Below are positions 51,329 through 59,611 of a stretch of 64,000 bases of DNA, one piece after another. Made by a program: the position numbers and the translations under genes. Origin of the DNA: Terriglobales bacterium (GTDB lineage: Bacteria > Acidobacteriota > Terriglobia > Terriglobales > Acidobacteriaceae); assembly GCA_025936825.1 (NCBI GenBank), contig JAICSO010000015.1, forward strand, positions 50,379 to 114,378. Direction: 5' to 3'. Below the pieces are notes generated by a model. The model had not been told where the DNA came from. It saw nothing but the letters and a program-made list of their open reading frames with translations, and ran no database searches. Every line of letters begins with the position of its first letter. Within the stretch, counting starts at the first letter, position 1.

Positions 51329-51645
51329 TCATCCATGCGCTGTTTTGCTACGTTTCGGTTTTGGTCTGGCTTCATTCCGGTAACGCGCCGGCGGATTTCC
51401 AAAACTCCTCTTAAAGGCCCGATTAAATGCCGGTTCCGAGTCGTACCCTACTTTCGATGCAATTTGGGCGACGCTCTGGCTCGTTGAGCTGAGCATCTGC
51501 GCGCCCAGCTGCAAGCGCCACCGCGTGAGGTATGCGAGAGGCGGCTCTCCAAGGTATTGTCGAAACCGCTCTGCTAAAACTGCCCGCGAGATGCCAACCT
51601 CACGGGCGAGGGTTGCGATTGTCCACGGTGCTGAGGGCTGTTGAT
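51329..51645 (-). pseudogene. C-terminal half of an AraC-family regulator
   Basis: PWTIATLAREVGISRAVLAERFRQYLGEPPLAYLTRWRLQLGAQML...VAQIASKVGYDSEPAFNRAFKRSFGNPPARYR is a complete AraC DNA-binding domain. The upstream cupin domain is missing: the sequence switches near 51645 to the start of an SRAP gene in another frame. The ORF as read starts at 51739 but its first part is not AraC-like. Confidence 0.8.
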
Positions 51646-51741
51646 GTTGTACCGTGGTTCCCATTCGGGCTCGTCGGAGATGGCGTCGAAATGCTCCATC
51701 ACCACCTGCTTTCTCCGCGAGAGACGAAACCTTCCGCACAT
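51645..51741 (-). pseudogene. N-terminal fragment of an SRAP (YedK/HMCES) gene
   Basis: MCGRFRLSRRKQVVMEHF...EPEWEPRYNI is the start of an SRAP peptidase, with the catalytic Cys2 in MCGRF and the conserved RYNI. The gene breaks off at CAACATCAACAG and continues into AraC sequence. A chimera formed by deletion. Confidence 0.8.
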
Positions 51742-51954
51742 TTCGGCATTATGCCAGATGATTGTTGTTTGCTGATCGAGGCCGGCAACAAGTCGCAGCG
51801 GCATCAGGCTGGCATTTCTCGGCTCCTTTTTCATTTGCGCCTGCGGGTCAATGAATGCAAGGAGCTATCGGTCGAGTTCCGACTAACGTTCATTGGGCGC
51901 CTTCCCCTCTCTCTGGGTCGGCACGGGCTTTGCTTCGCTGCTAGAATGCCGCGC

Positions 51955-52126
51955 ATGACCGTAAATGCGGGGAGCGATGCAAGTGAGTCCAGCGCAAAAA
52001 TGTTGGGCGAACGAACCCAGCTAGACCTGCTGACGATCGTTGCAATCGCGATCGCAGCTACAGTGATCACCGATCTTATTCATGAGGGTCTGGGGCACGG
52101 GGGCATGTGCATGGCCACCGGCCGGC
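51955..52126 (+). pseudogene. N-terminal fragment of an M50-like membrane protein
   Basis: MTVNAGSDASESSAKMLGERTQLDLLTIVAIAIAATVITDLIHEGLGHGG: one membrane helix with an HEGLGHG (HExxxH-like) motif, the start of a site-2-protease-like protein. After MCMATG the sequence becomes the NRAMP transporter in another frame. Truncated by a fusion. Confidence 0.65.
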
Positions 52127-53342
52127 ATGTTGTTCGTGCTCTCCATCCTAGGGCCAGGATTCATTACCGCCAATGTCGATAACGATTCCGGCGGGATCTA
52201 CACCTATGCGGCCGCAGGTTCTCAGTTCGGTTACTCCCTTCTTTGGACGATAATTCCCGTCGCAGTGTGTCTCACGTTTGCCCAAGAGATTTCCGCGCGC
52301 ATGGGGGTTGCGACGGGGAAAGGACTAAGCGAGCTGATTCGAGTATGGGATCAGAATCACCTTCTTCCTGATGTTGGGGCTGGTTTTGTGCAATATCGGG
52401 GATGTCGCTTCGGAGTTCGCCGGCGTTGCAAGCAGCATGGAGCTGTTTGGAATCAGCAAGTATGTTTCTGTGCCAATTGCAGCCGTGTTGGTGTGGCTAC
52501 TGGTGGTGCTTGCCGACTACAGGAAGCTTGAAAAGATCTTCGTCTTCTTATCGTTCCTATATATCGCCTACATGATTACCGCTTTCCTTGCGCGCCCTGA
52601 CTGGCTGCAGGCTTCGAAGTACGTTATTCGTGCGCCGCGCCTGTCTGAATTGAAGGATGCCAGCTATCTTTACCTTTCCGTAGGGATCATTGGGGCGACG
52701 ATTGCGCCATGGCAACAGTTCTATTTGCAGGCGTCTATTGTGGACAAAGGCACACCGAAAAGCGGTCTCAAGTACAGTCAAATAGATGCAGTCGTGGGTT
52801 CGCTATTTTCGGTTGCGATTGCGGCATTCATCGTGATCGCGTGTGCGGCAACGCTGTTCGTACACGGACATCACGAGATTCGTGATGCAGCGGATGCGGC
52901 GCAGTCGCTTCGTCCGCTGGGAGGGGAATACGCATACCTGCTGTTCGCGGTGGGACTGCTGAACGCCTCCCTATTTGCGGCCTCGATACTTCCACTCTCC
53001 ACTGCCTACACGGCTTGTGAAGCGTTAGGGTTCGAATCGGGTCTGAACAAGAGGTTTCGGGAGGCGCCGATTTTCTATTGGCTGTACACGGCACTTATTG
53101 TGGTTGGGTCAGTAATCATTCTGATACCGCACGCACCTCTGGTGAAGTTGGCGGTGCTGTCCCAGGTCTTGAATGGGATTCTGCTCCCGTTTGTTCTTGT
53201 GTTCATGTTGCTGCTAGTCAACAAACGAGAGCTGATGGGTAAGCTGACCAACTCTCGCGTTTACGACATTGTTGCTTGGGGCTTGACCGGAATCATTGTG
53301 CTCCTTACCGCCATGCTTCTGGTCTCGCTTTCCAGAGGCTAA
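52127..53342 (+). pseudogene. NRAMP-family metal transporter with a frameshift
   Basis: MLFVLSILGPGFITANVDNDSGGIYTYAAAGSQFGYSLLW is the first helix of an NRAMP Mn/Fe transporter, followed by EISARMGVATGKGLSELI. At 52340 the frame is lost: two bases are missing between CTGATT and GAGTATGGG. The rest (TFFLMLGLVLCNIGDVASEFAG onward, ATIAPWQQFYLQASIVDKG, LPLSTAYTACEALGFESG) continues in a second frame to 53342. About 405 residues if repaired; its N-terminus is short and fused to an unrelated fragment. Confidence 0.88.
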
Positions 53343-53408
53343 GCGGGTTGCGCCAACCTTTGCGCCTCCGCCGTTAAATTGCGATGACTTGGTCTTCTTG
53401 TACGACAT

Positions 53409-54314
53409 TCACTGGCGACTGAACAGTTCTTGTCGCGCAGAGTTACGAATGGCAAGGACTGCTGGATGCTGCAGCTTTCGCTCGGCACTAATGGCGTAAA
53501 ACTGCGTTCGTACATCATTGGTAGAGCCGATTGTTTTGAGTCCTTTTTGTTTTCGAAGCTGGGGCTCGACGACCGACGGCAGAGGAAATACACCTGCACC
53601 GGTTTCTCCAAACGCTCGCAATAGTGCGTAGTCTTCGAACTCCCCCAGAACGATGGGGCGAATCCCTTCGGATTCGAACCAGAATTCAAGGTTTCGTCGG
53701 AAGGCAGTATTGTCGGTTGGCAGTAGCATGGGTGCGCCGTTAAGACACTGGGGGAATCCGTGTCGGTAGCGCGCGGCTGTTCTCCGTCCGACCGCGAAAC
53801 TGACTCCGCATTCTCCGAGAAGATGGCTGTAAGCGCGAATCTTCAGCGAGGGATCCATTGGGGAATCAGACAGAACGACATCGAGTTCGTGAGTCGCCAG
53901 GCGCGCCACCAGCTGGTCGGCAGCTGCCTCGCGACAGACAATGCGAACCGCCTCCCGCAGGTGCAGTGCTGGCTCGAGCAGTGTCTGAACGACAGCCTTG
54001 GGCATTACATCGACGATGCCGACGTCCAGTCGCAAGGGGCGTCCGATAGGACGGTTCTTCACTACGTCCATGAGTTCGCGGCCAAGTCCGAATATATCCT
54101 CCGCATAGCTGAAGACTGTCCTTCCCATTTCGGTTAGAACCAGCCGACGCCCCGATCGGGAGAGCAGTTTCTCGCCAAGTTGATCTTCCAGCAGCTTCAG
54201 CTGCGTGCTGATGGCAGGCGGCGACACGAACAGCTGTTCGCTTGCCTTTTGGATGCTTCCGGCGCGAACAACACTCCAGAAATAAAGCAGGTGATGGTAA
54301 TTCAACCATTCCAT
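53409..54314 (-). CDS. nhaR: NhaR-type LysR-family regulator
   Basis: A 301-aa LysR regulator of the NhaR type: MEWLNYHHLLYFWSVVRAGSIQKASEQLFVSPPAISTQLKLLEDQLGEKLLSR, then the effector domain (RLDVGIVDVMPKAVVQTLLEP...). NhaR activates sodium/proton antiporter genes in sodium or alkaline stress. Start ATG 54314 with GGAGGTGACC upstream; the longer frame is spurious. A divergent group with HPF, Rnk and an antiporter lies next to it. Confidence 0.9.
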   Translation of the reverse strand: MEWLNYHHLLYFWSVVRAGSIQKASEQLFVSPPAISTQLKLLEDQLGEKLLSRSGRRLVLTEMGRTVFSYAEDIFGLGRELMDVVKNRPIGRPLRLDVGIVDVMPKAVVQTLLEPALHLREAVRIVCREAAADQLVARLATHELDVVLSDSPMDPSLKIRAYSHLLGECGVSFAVGRRTAARYRHGFPQCLNGAPMLLPTDNTAFRRNLEFWFESEGIRPIVLGEFEDYALLRAFGETGAGVFPLPSVVEPQLRKQKGLKTIGSTNDVRTQFYAISAERKLQHPAVLAIRNSARQELFSRQ

Positions 54315-54343
54315 GTGGTCACCTCCAGCGGAAGTGGTGTCAC

Positions 54344-54389
54344 TTAATAAAAGGTTAACAGATTGTTTTGACTTATCTACTTTTATTAA
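54344..54389. promoter_or_regulatory. Inverted repeat in the nhaR-HPF divergent promoter
   Basis: TTAATAAAAG (54344-54353) and CTTTTATTAA (54380-54389) are perfect 10-bp inverted repeats 26 bases apart. TTGACT lies between them. Likely the NhaR binding site controlling both directions (inference). Confidence 0.6.
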
Positions 54390-54446
54390 TAAACGCCACA
54401 TCGTTAGAGTGCAAATAGAGTTGGAAAACGAGCGAGGAGGGCACAA

Positions 54447-54776
54447 ATGCACATTGTGATGCACATGAACGATGTCGATCTTAGTGAGGCTTTCAATTCC
54501 TACGTCGAGCGGCGGCTGAGATTTGGGCTTGGCCGTTTTGGGGCACGCGTAGGCCAGGTTACCGTTCGCGTAGCGGCAGACGGCCGGGGACAGCGGCACT
54601 GCCGCATTAGCACTGAAGTCGTGCCCTTTGGTCGCGTGGCGGTCGAGGAAAGAGACCCCGATCTGTTTGCCGCCATTGACCGAGCGACCGGCAGAATCGG
54701 CCGTTTGTTCGGACGCGAGTTGGAACGAGTCCGGGACGCACGGATGGGGCGCGAGTCGGTTCGGCTGGCGGCATAG
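54447..54776 (+). CDS. HPF/RaiA-like ribosome hibernation factor
   Basis: A 109-aa protein of the sigma-54 modulation/HPF family: HIVMHMNDVDLSEAFNSYVERRLRFGLGRFGARVGQVTVRVAADGRG...CRISTEVVPFGRVAVEERDPDLFAAIDRATGRIGRLFGRELERVRD. AGGAGG precedes ATG 54447. Probably inactivates ribosomes during stress; next to nhaR and stress genes. Confidence 0.85.
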   Translation: MHIVMHMNDVDLSEAFNSYVERRLRFGLGRFGARVGQVTVRVAADGRGQRHCRISTEVVPFGRVAVEERDPDLFAAIDRATGRIGRLFGRELERVRDARMGRESVRLAA

Positions 54777-54873
54777 CAGACTTGACCAACCCCACCCAAA
54801 GAGGAATCAGGAGTCGATCTTAAGCCGACACCCTTGAGGGACTCAGCAGAATAATTTACAAGGAGGAACAATC

Positions 54874-55314
54874 GTGAAAGCCAAGAACATCGTGATAACG
54901 GAAGCAGACTACGCACGTCTCCAGCGTCTGGTCGAATCATCCAGAGTATTTCGTCAGCGTGATGCAAAGCATCTCGACGACCTTGAGCAGGAACTGGAGC
55001 GTGCCGCCATTATGAAAAGTGGCGAGGTCCCGAGCGATGTAGTGACCATGAATTCACGAGTGAAGGTGAAGGACCTAAACAGCGGGCGGGTAACAACCTA
55101 TCAGATCGTTTTTCCGGGGGAAGCTGATATCGCGAAGAACCGGATATCGGTCCTCGCGCCAATCGGGACGGGCCTGCTTGGCTACAGCGCCGGCACCACA
55201 ATTGAATGGCGGTCCCTTCGGGCATGCGGCGCTTCCGCATTCTGGAGGTGGAATCTCAACCCGACGCCGCAGCCGCAGCAGCCTAGAAACGAGAGGCTGT
55301 TTACGGTTGATTGA
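54874..55314 (+). CDS. rnk: Rnk/GreA-like regulator with a frameshifted C-terminus
   Basis: N-terminal coiled coil (residues about 1-45) and a GreA-like domain: VTMNSRVKVKDLNSGRVTTYQIVFPGEADIAKNRISVLAPIGTGLLGYSAGTTIEW. After TIEW the frame gives an odd Arg/Trp/Gln tail, whereas the next frame reads VPSGMRRFRILEVESQP..., the expected end, stopping at 55284-55286. One base is missing near 55208. The altered tail would be 35 residues. Confidence 0.85.
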   Translation: MKAKNIVITEADYARLQRLVESSRVFRQRDAKHLDDLEQELERAAIMKSGEVPSDVVTMNSRVKVKDLNSGRVTTYQIVFPGEADIAKNRISVLAPIGTGLLGYSAGTTIEWRSLRACGASAFWRWNLNPTPQPQQPRNERLFTVD

Positions 55315-55376
55315 GGACGGTATGGACGAGGTGCAATCTACCCCGGTCAAACAATCGGAAAAGGAGGTCAGAAACC

Positions 55377-55559
55377 ATGGACGCTTCGCACATTCTGGTT
55401 GGCGGATTGACCGCCATTTCCATTGCTCTACTAGTCTGGATAGAGATTCGCTCACGGCGCGCTGCCGAGGCGCCAGAGCAGAACCCTCTTCCGGTTGACT
55501 CAGACGAAGCACAACCACCTCTGCACAAACGATCCCGCACAGGGCAGAAGAGGTATTAA
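55377..55559 (+). CDS. Small single-helix membrane protein
   Basis: 60 aa with a strong AAAAGGAGG site. HILVGGLTAISIALLVWIEI is a transmembrane segment, followed by a polar tail rich in Arg/Glu (SRRAAEAPEQN...). Between Rnk and the antiporter gene on the same strand. Function unknown. Confidence 0.6.
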   Translation: MDASHILVGGLTAISIALLVWIEIRSRRAAEAPEQNPLPVDSDEAQPPLHKRSRTGQKRY

Positions 55560-55789
55560 CAATGGCCGGGGGGCTGATGGGGTAATCGTGCTGGCTCTGG
55601 CGATTCCTATTGTCGAGGGGGAATCTTTCAGCGCTCGCTGCCCAAAATGCAGTCGGCGTCGGCTTGACGAACACTACTGCTGAGTCGTACAAAATGGCCC
55701 TTGCTCCTGGTTTTCCCGCAGCAGCTCGGCGAGCCTATCGCATTACGTGGTAGAACGACTGCGATAAGCTTTCTCGTTGCGGGGTGCCA

Positions 55790-57242
55790 ATGACGCAACT
55801 ATACATAATCCTCGGTGTGGTTGCCGTTCTGCTCGTGCTCAGCGTTTTCGCCAGCAAAGCAGCCGCGAAACTCGGCGTTCCGACCCTGTTGTTATTTATG
55901 GCTTTGGGAATCGTGGCGGGATCGGAGGGCGTTGGTGGGCTATGGTTCGATTATCCCCGCATTGCTCAGGGGGTTGGCGTCGTCGCTCTTGTCTATATCC
56001 TCTATGCGGCGGGATTCGACACGCATGCCGCTGAGTTGCGGCAGCAGATGTGGCCTGCCCTGAGCCTGGCAACCATCGGCGTGTTCGTAAGCTGCCTGTT
56101 GATGGCAGCGTTCAGCCATTATGTCTTTGGCCTGAAGTGGGCCTCAGGAGTGCTCCCTGGTGCAGTGGTTTCGTCTACCGATGCAGCAGCAGTTTTCAGT
56201 GCCTTACGAGCGAAGAACACAAGTCTAAAACCGGGCTTGCGGCACCTCATAGAAGCGGAATCGGGCAGCAATGACCCGATGGCGGTATTCCTCACCTTCG
56301 CTGGCATAACTGCCGTCCTGGCTCCGCAGACCTCGATCGCGAGTCATATCGGTCATTTCTTTTTGGAAATGGGACTAGGTGCGGCATTGGGGTATGTCGG
56401 CGCCAAAGGCACCGTTTACATCATCAATCACATCCGCCTAGAGTGGGATGGTCTGTATCCGGTTCTGAGCATCGCGCTGGTATTGCTCTTTTTCGCGATC
56501 TGTTCACGATTAGGCGGGAACGGATTCTTGGGCGTCTATGTGGCTGGCATGGTGGTCGGAAACACAACTCTGATTCACCGCCGAAGCCTTCTCATGTTCC
56601 ACGATGGTATCGCATGGCTGCTTCAAATCGCAATGTTTCTGATCCTTGGGCTTCAGGTCTTTCCCTCGCAGTTGTTAACGGTTGCGAAGGTTGGTCTATT
56701 GCTGTCGGTGTTCCTCATCGTGGTTGCTCGACCACTGAGTGTTTTGGCCGCCTTGATTCCGTTTCGATTTAATATCCGTGATCAGATGTTCATATCTTGG
56801 GCCGGTCTGAGGGGTGCGGCTCCTATTATTCTTGCGACGATTGCGGTCACCAGCAACGTTCCACACTCAGACTCTGTTCCATACTGTTTTCTTTGTCGCA
56901 GTGCTTTCCGTTGTGGCTCAGGGCACCACTATTGACAGAGTCGCGAAGTGGTTGGGAGTGCTCGATCCGAATCCAAGTCCGTCAAGATCATCATTACGCT
57001 TTGACCCAATGGCATCGCCGAATAGGCAGTTGGTCGAATTCGAGGTGGTTCCGAATTCCGAAGCGGAAAATAAACGGATTGTTGATTTGCGGCTACCTGC
57101 AGGTGTGTTGGTCCTGTTAGTTGCACGAGATGGAGAAGACCTGGTTCCAAACGGTGGAACCGTACTTCGACGGGGGGACGTGATTCGGCTCTTAGCGGAT
57201 AGTGCATTTGCGGCGCACGGTAATGAAATGTTCAGCAAGTGA
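55790..57242 (+). pseudogene. NhaP2/CvrA-type K+(Na+)/H+ antiporter with a frameshift
   Basis: A CPA1 antiporter. ASKAAAKLGVPTLLLFMALGIVAGSEG and VVSSTDAAAVFSALRAKNTSLKPGLRHLIEAESGSNDPMAVFLT contain the cation-binding region. The first frame holds to ATIAVTSNVPHS at about 56870, where one base is gained or two lost; the second continues TLFHTVFFVAVLSVVAQGTTIDRVAKWLGV and a TrkA_C domain (RIVDLRLPAGVLVLLVARDGE) to 57242. Start ATG 55790. Probable partner of NhaR. Confidence 0.85.
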
Positions 57243-57516
57243 GATCCGTTCACGAATGATGCGCTGTTATCGAAACTTTATGCGGCGTTGGGATCAATGA
57301 CACTGATTGCCGTACCCTGGATATCCATTTATTTGGTATCGAGAAACGACGTTTGTCGACGCTTCCTGGTCCGACTTGAGATAAAATTGAAGGTCCCATC
57401 TGACTTTGAGGGTTCCCAGATGTCTGACGAGCATGTCCGCGTCAAGCCCATGTTCTGCAGATTGGTTGCAGCGTCCACGTGACACCTCCTTACCTTGTGG
57501 TTAAGGGCCTATGTCT

Positions 57517-57786
57517 TCAGGCCACGTCTTTGTCGCTATTTAGGTACTCCGGTGGCACATCATCTGCTGGTACTTCGCGCGTTCTGACCTCAGAGATACC
57601 GGGTGGCTTGGCGTCTTCGACACTTTCGACCGCATCTGCTTCCATCGCATTTCCTTCTTCGACCAATTCTTCTACGCTTTCGGAATCGGCATCAGCGACA
57701 TCAGAAAGCTGCTGAAGATCACCAGACTGACCCGCGGATGCTGGTCCGAGTTGATCGTTGTTTTTGGGCTGATTTGTTCCTGGCAT
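57517..57786 (-). CDS. Small acidic protein
   Basis: An 89-aa Asp/Glu-rich protein: GTNQPKNNDQLGPASAGQSGDLQQLSDVADADSESVEELVEEGN...EVRTREVPADDVPPEYLN. I recall similar short acidic proteins in acidobacteria. Shine-Dalgarno GGAG lies before the ATG. Function unknown. Confidence 0.6.
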   Translation of the reverse strand: MPGTNQPKNNDQLGPASAGQSGDLQQLSDVADADSESVEELVEEGNAMEADAVESVEDAKPPGISEVRTREVPADDVPPEYLNSDKDVA

Positions 57787-57901
57787 AAGTTTTTCTCCAA
57801 AAATTCCTGACCTAGCGGTTCAGCCGGGGGCCGGCCACAGAGTTGCGCCTCTAAGCCACTTTGAGGATCGGATTTTAGGTAATCGAGATCCTTAGGAGTC
57901 G

Positions 57902-58216
57902 ATGAAATCGTTGACTATGAGCAGGAACGCTTCTTTTGCTTGGTTGAGATTCATGGTTTTCGCTCAGTCGAGGTTTAACTACGCCCTTCTCGCGGTTGGG
58001 CCATTACTGATTTTGGTCTCGGCTGCGGCTGCTTCTTTTGGTGGGAAATCCGCTCTGGCGTGGATGTGGACGCTGCTCCGTAGGCCTCAGATTTCGAGTA
58101 GCGAAATGCAGATGCCGGAAATCGAACGCAGCTGGGGATGGATCTTTGCCGCAGTGATTCTGGCGGTATTGTTCATCACCGGACTAGGACGCCGTGTGCG
58201 GTTCCATTCTGGATAG
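57902..58216 (+). CDS. Possible two-helix membrane protein
   Basis: A 104-aa frame with hydrophobic stretches YALLAVGPLLILVSAAAASFGG and WGWIFAAVILAVLFITGLG, preceded by AGGAGTCG. It overlaps the C-terminal end of the antisense HhH-GPD frame, so one of the two is not real in the overlap. Low confidence. Confidence 0.35.
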   Translation: MKSLTMSRNASFAWLRFMVFAQSRFNYALLAVGPLLILVSAAAASFGGKSALAWMWTLLRRPQISSSEMQMPEIERSWGWIFAAVILAVLFITGLGRRVRFHSG

Positions 58217-58955
58217 CTGCAGCAGTAATCACGCTGGGATCTGTAATGGACGGGTGTTAAGTGGTCAGTTGTTGGACGCCGATTTACAAACGCACATGCT
58301 GCCCGAACTGGGCACTCATTACATTTCGGGTTGGTGGGCTTGCAAAGTTCTTGGCCGTGGCGCTTCAGCAGTAGATAGGCGCGAACTCTGGCATCGAATG
58401 TGGCCGCAAGCTCCGAATCGATTATGCGCTGAGCCGCACGATAACTGGCGTTGTAGTTCTTTTCCTCCTGGCCGTTCTCAATACGCTCCAAAACCACCGT
58501 GCAGTTTGAAGGCACGGCCGCCACGGCTTGAATTCCGGCGAACAGCAGTATGCGGTCCGCGCCCGGGTCAGCGATGCTGTGGAAGGTCTTCAGAGTTTTG
58601 CGAATGTTTGTAATGGGCCGGTTAGTGCCGTACGCAAGTCGCCGTCGAATTCATCTTTAATTCGAACGGCAAGTTCTTTCATCCTTTCGGCGCGAAGCTC
58701 CGGAAGCATGCCGCCCGGTTTCAGAGCGGCAGCGAGCGCCGCAGGACGCGCGGCAAGAATGGCTTCGGGATCGGTTCCAATTTTGCCGGTGAGTTCTTTC
58801 CAGCCCTTGTTGCACGCGACATCACTTGCCGGATATCCGCAATACCACCACAGCAGAAACAGATAAGGATCGGTGGGCCAACCTGGTGCTTGCTTCCCGT
58901 AGAATCGTTCCAGGTGATCCAGGAGTTCAGGGACAGTCAACCGATTCTTGCGCAT
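58087..58955 (-). pseudogene. Endonuclease III-like HhH-GPD protein with frameshift
   Basis: N-terminal part from ATG 58955 (MRKNRLTVPELLDHLERFYG, CGYPASDVACNKGWKELTGKIGTDPEAIL) to about 58610, then a stop in that frame. The next frame continues IRKTLKTFHSIADPGADRILLFAGIQAVAAVPSNCTVVLERI and the four-Cys FeS motif CKPTNPKCNECPVRAAC. Together it is a base-excision DNA glycosylase of the endonuclease III superfamily. One or two bases are missing near 58610. Confidence 0.8.
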
Positions 58956-59293
58956 CACCTCACCCCGACTGCAGAGGCAGCCCGCCCGTGGAGTGTATAT
59001 CAAAGCATCAGCTCTTAAAAAAGCTTGCTTTATTGTCTGCAGCAAGCGGAAATGTGCGCCAAGATTGACGGTGAAGGGCTCGGCGTCCGGTTTTGCTCCA
59101 ACCGACCTTGCTGATCTTGATAGTCGAGGTTCCTTTGCGCTATCCTCCCGCCACCTGAATTCGACTTGACGCAGCTGTTTCCCAGTTGTTGTAGTGATTT
59201 ATGGCCCGACGGAGAGTATATTCTGGCTGGTCTGCGGGAATAGCGCCTGCAGTGCCTAGCGCCGCGCCCGGCGAGTTCGATCTTGTTGCGCAG
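58956..59293. other. Gap with no convincing gene
   Basis: About 340 bases between the glycosylase remnant and the cytochrome remnant. It contains only ordinary non-coding sequence and no clear repeat. Confidence 0.4.
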
Positions 59294-59599
59294 ATGAAAG
59301 TGCTCAGGTTCCTGGGCTACTTCGTTCTCGTAGTAATCGTTGCTGCGGCCAGCTTTGCCGGCTATATCGCCATCTCCGGCATTGCGACCTACACTCCCGA
59401 AAAAGTGAATCTGAGAGTCGAAGTTACTCCGGCAAAAGTCGAGCGAGGGCGAAAGTACGCGTCAATGCTCTGCATCAGCTGCCATCTCGACCCTTCGACG
59501 GGCACGCTGACCGGCAAACGCCTCGCTGATGTCCCCGCCTCGTTCGGTGTGGCTTACTCGAAGAACGCATCCGCGTGCAACGACCTTCAAAGCCTATAA
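59294..59599 (+). pseudogene. Truncated cytochrome c
   Basis: KVLRFLGYFVLVVIVAAASFAGYIAI is an N-terminal membrane anchor, followed by ERGRKYASMLCISCHLDPSTGTLTGKRL with a heme c motif (CxxCH). The gene breaks off after GVAYSKN, where a class I cytochrome would continue to its Met ligand, and runs into the leader of the kinase gene. Confidence 0.75.
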
Positions 59600-59611
59600 T
59601 TGCGCGCACGG

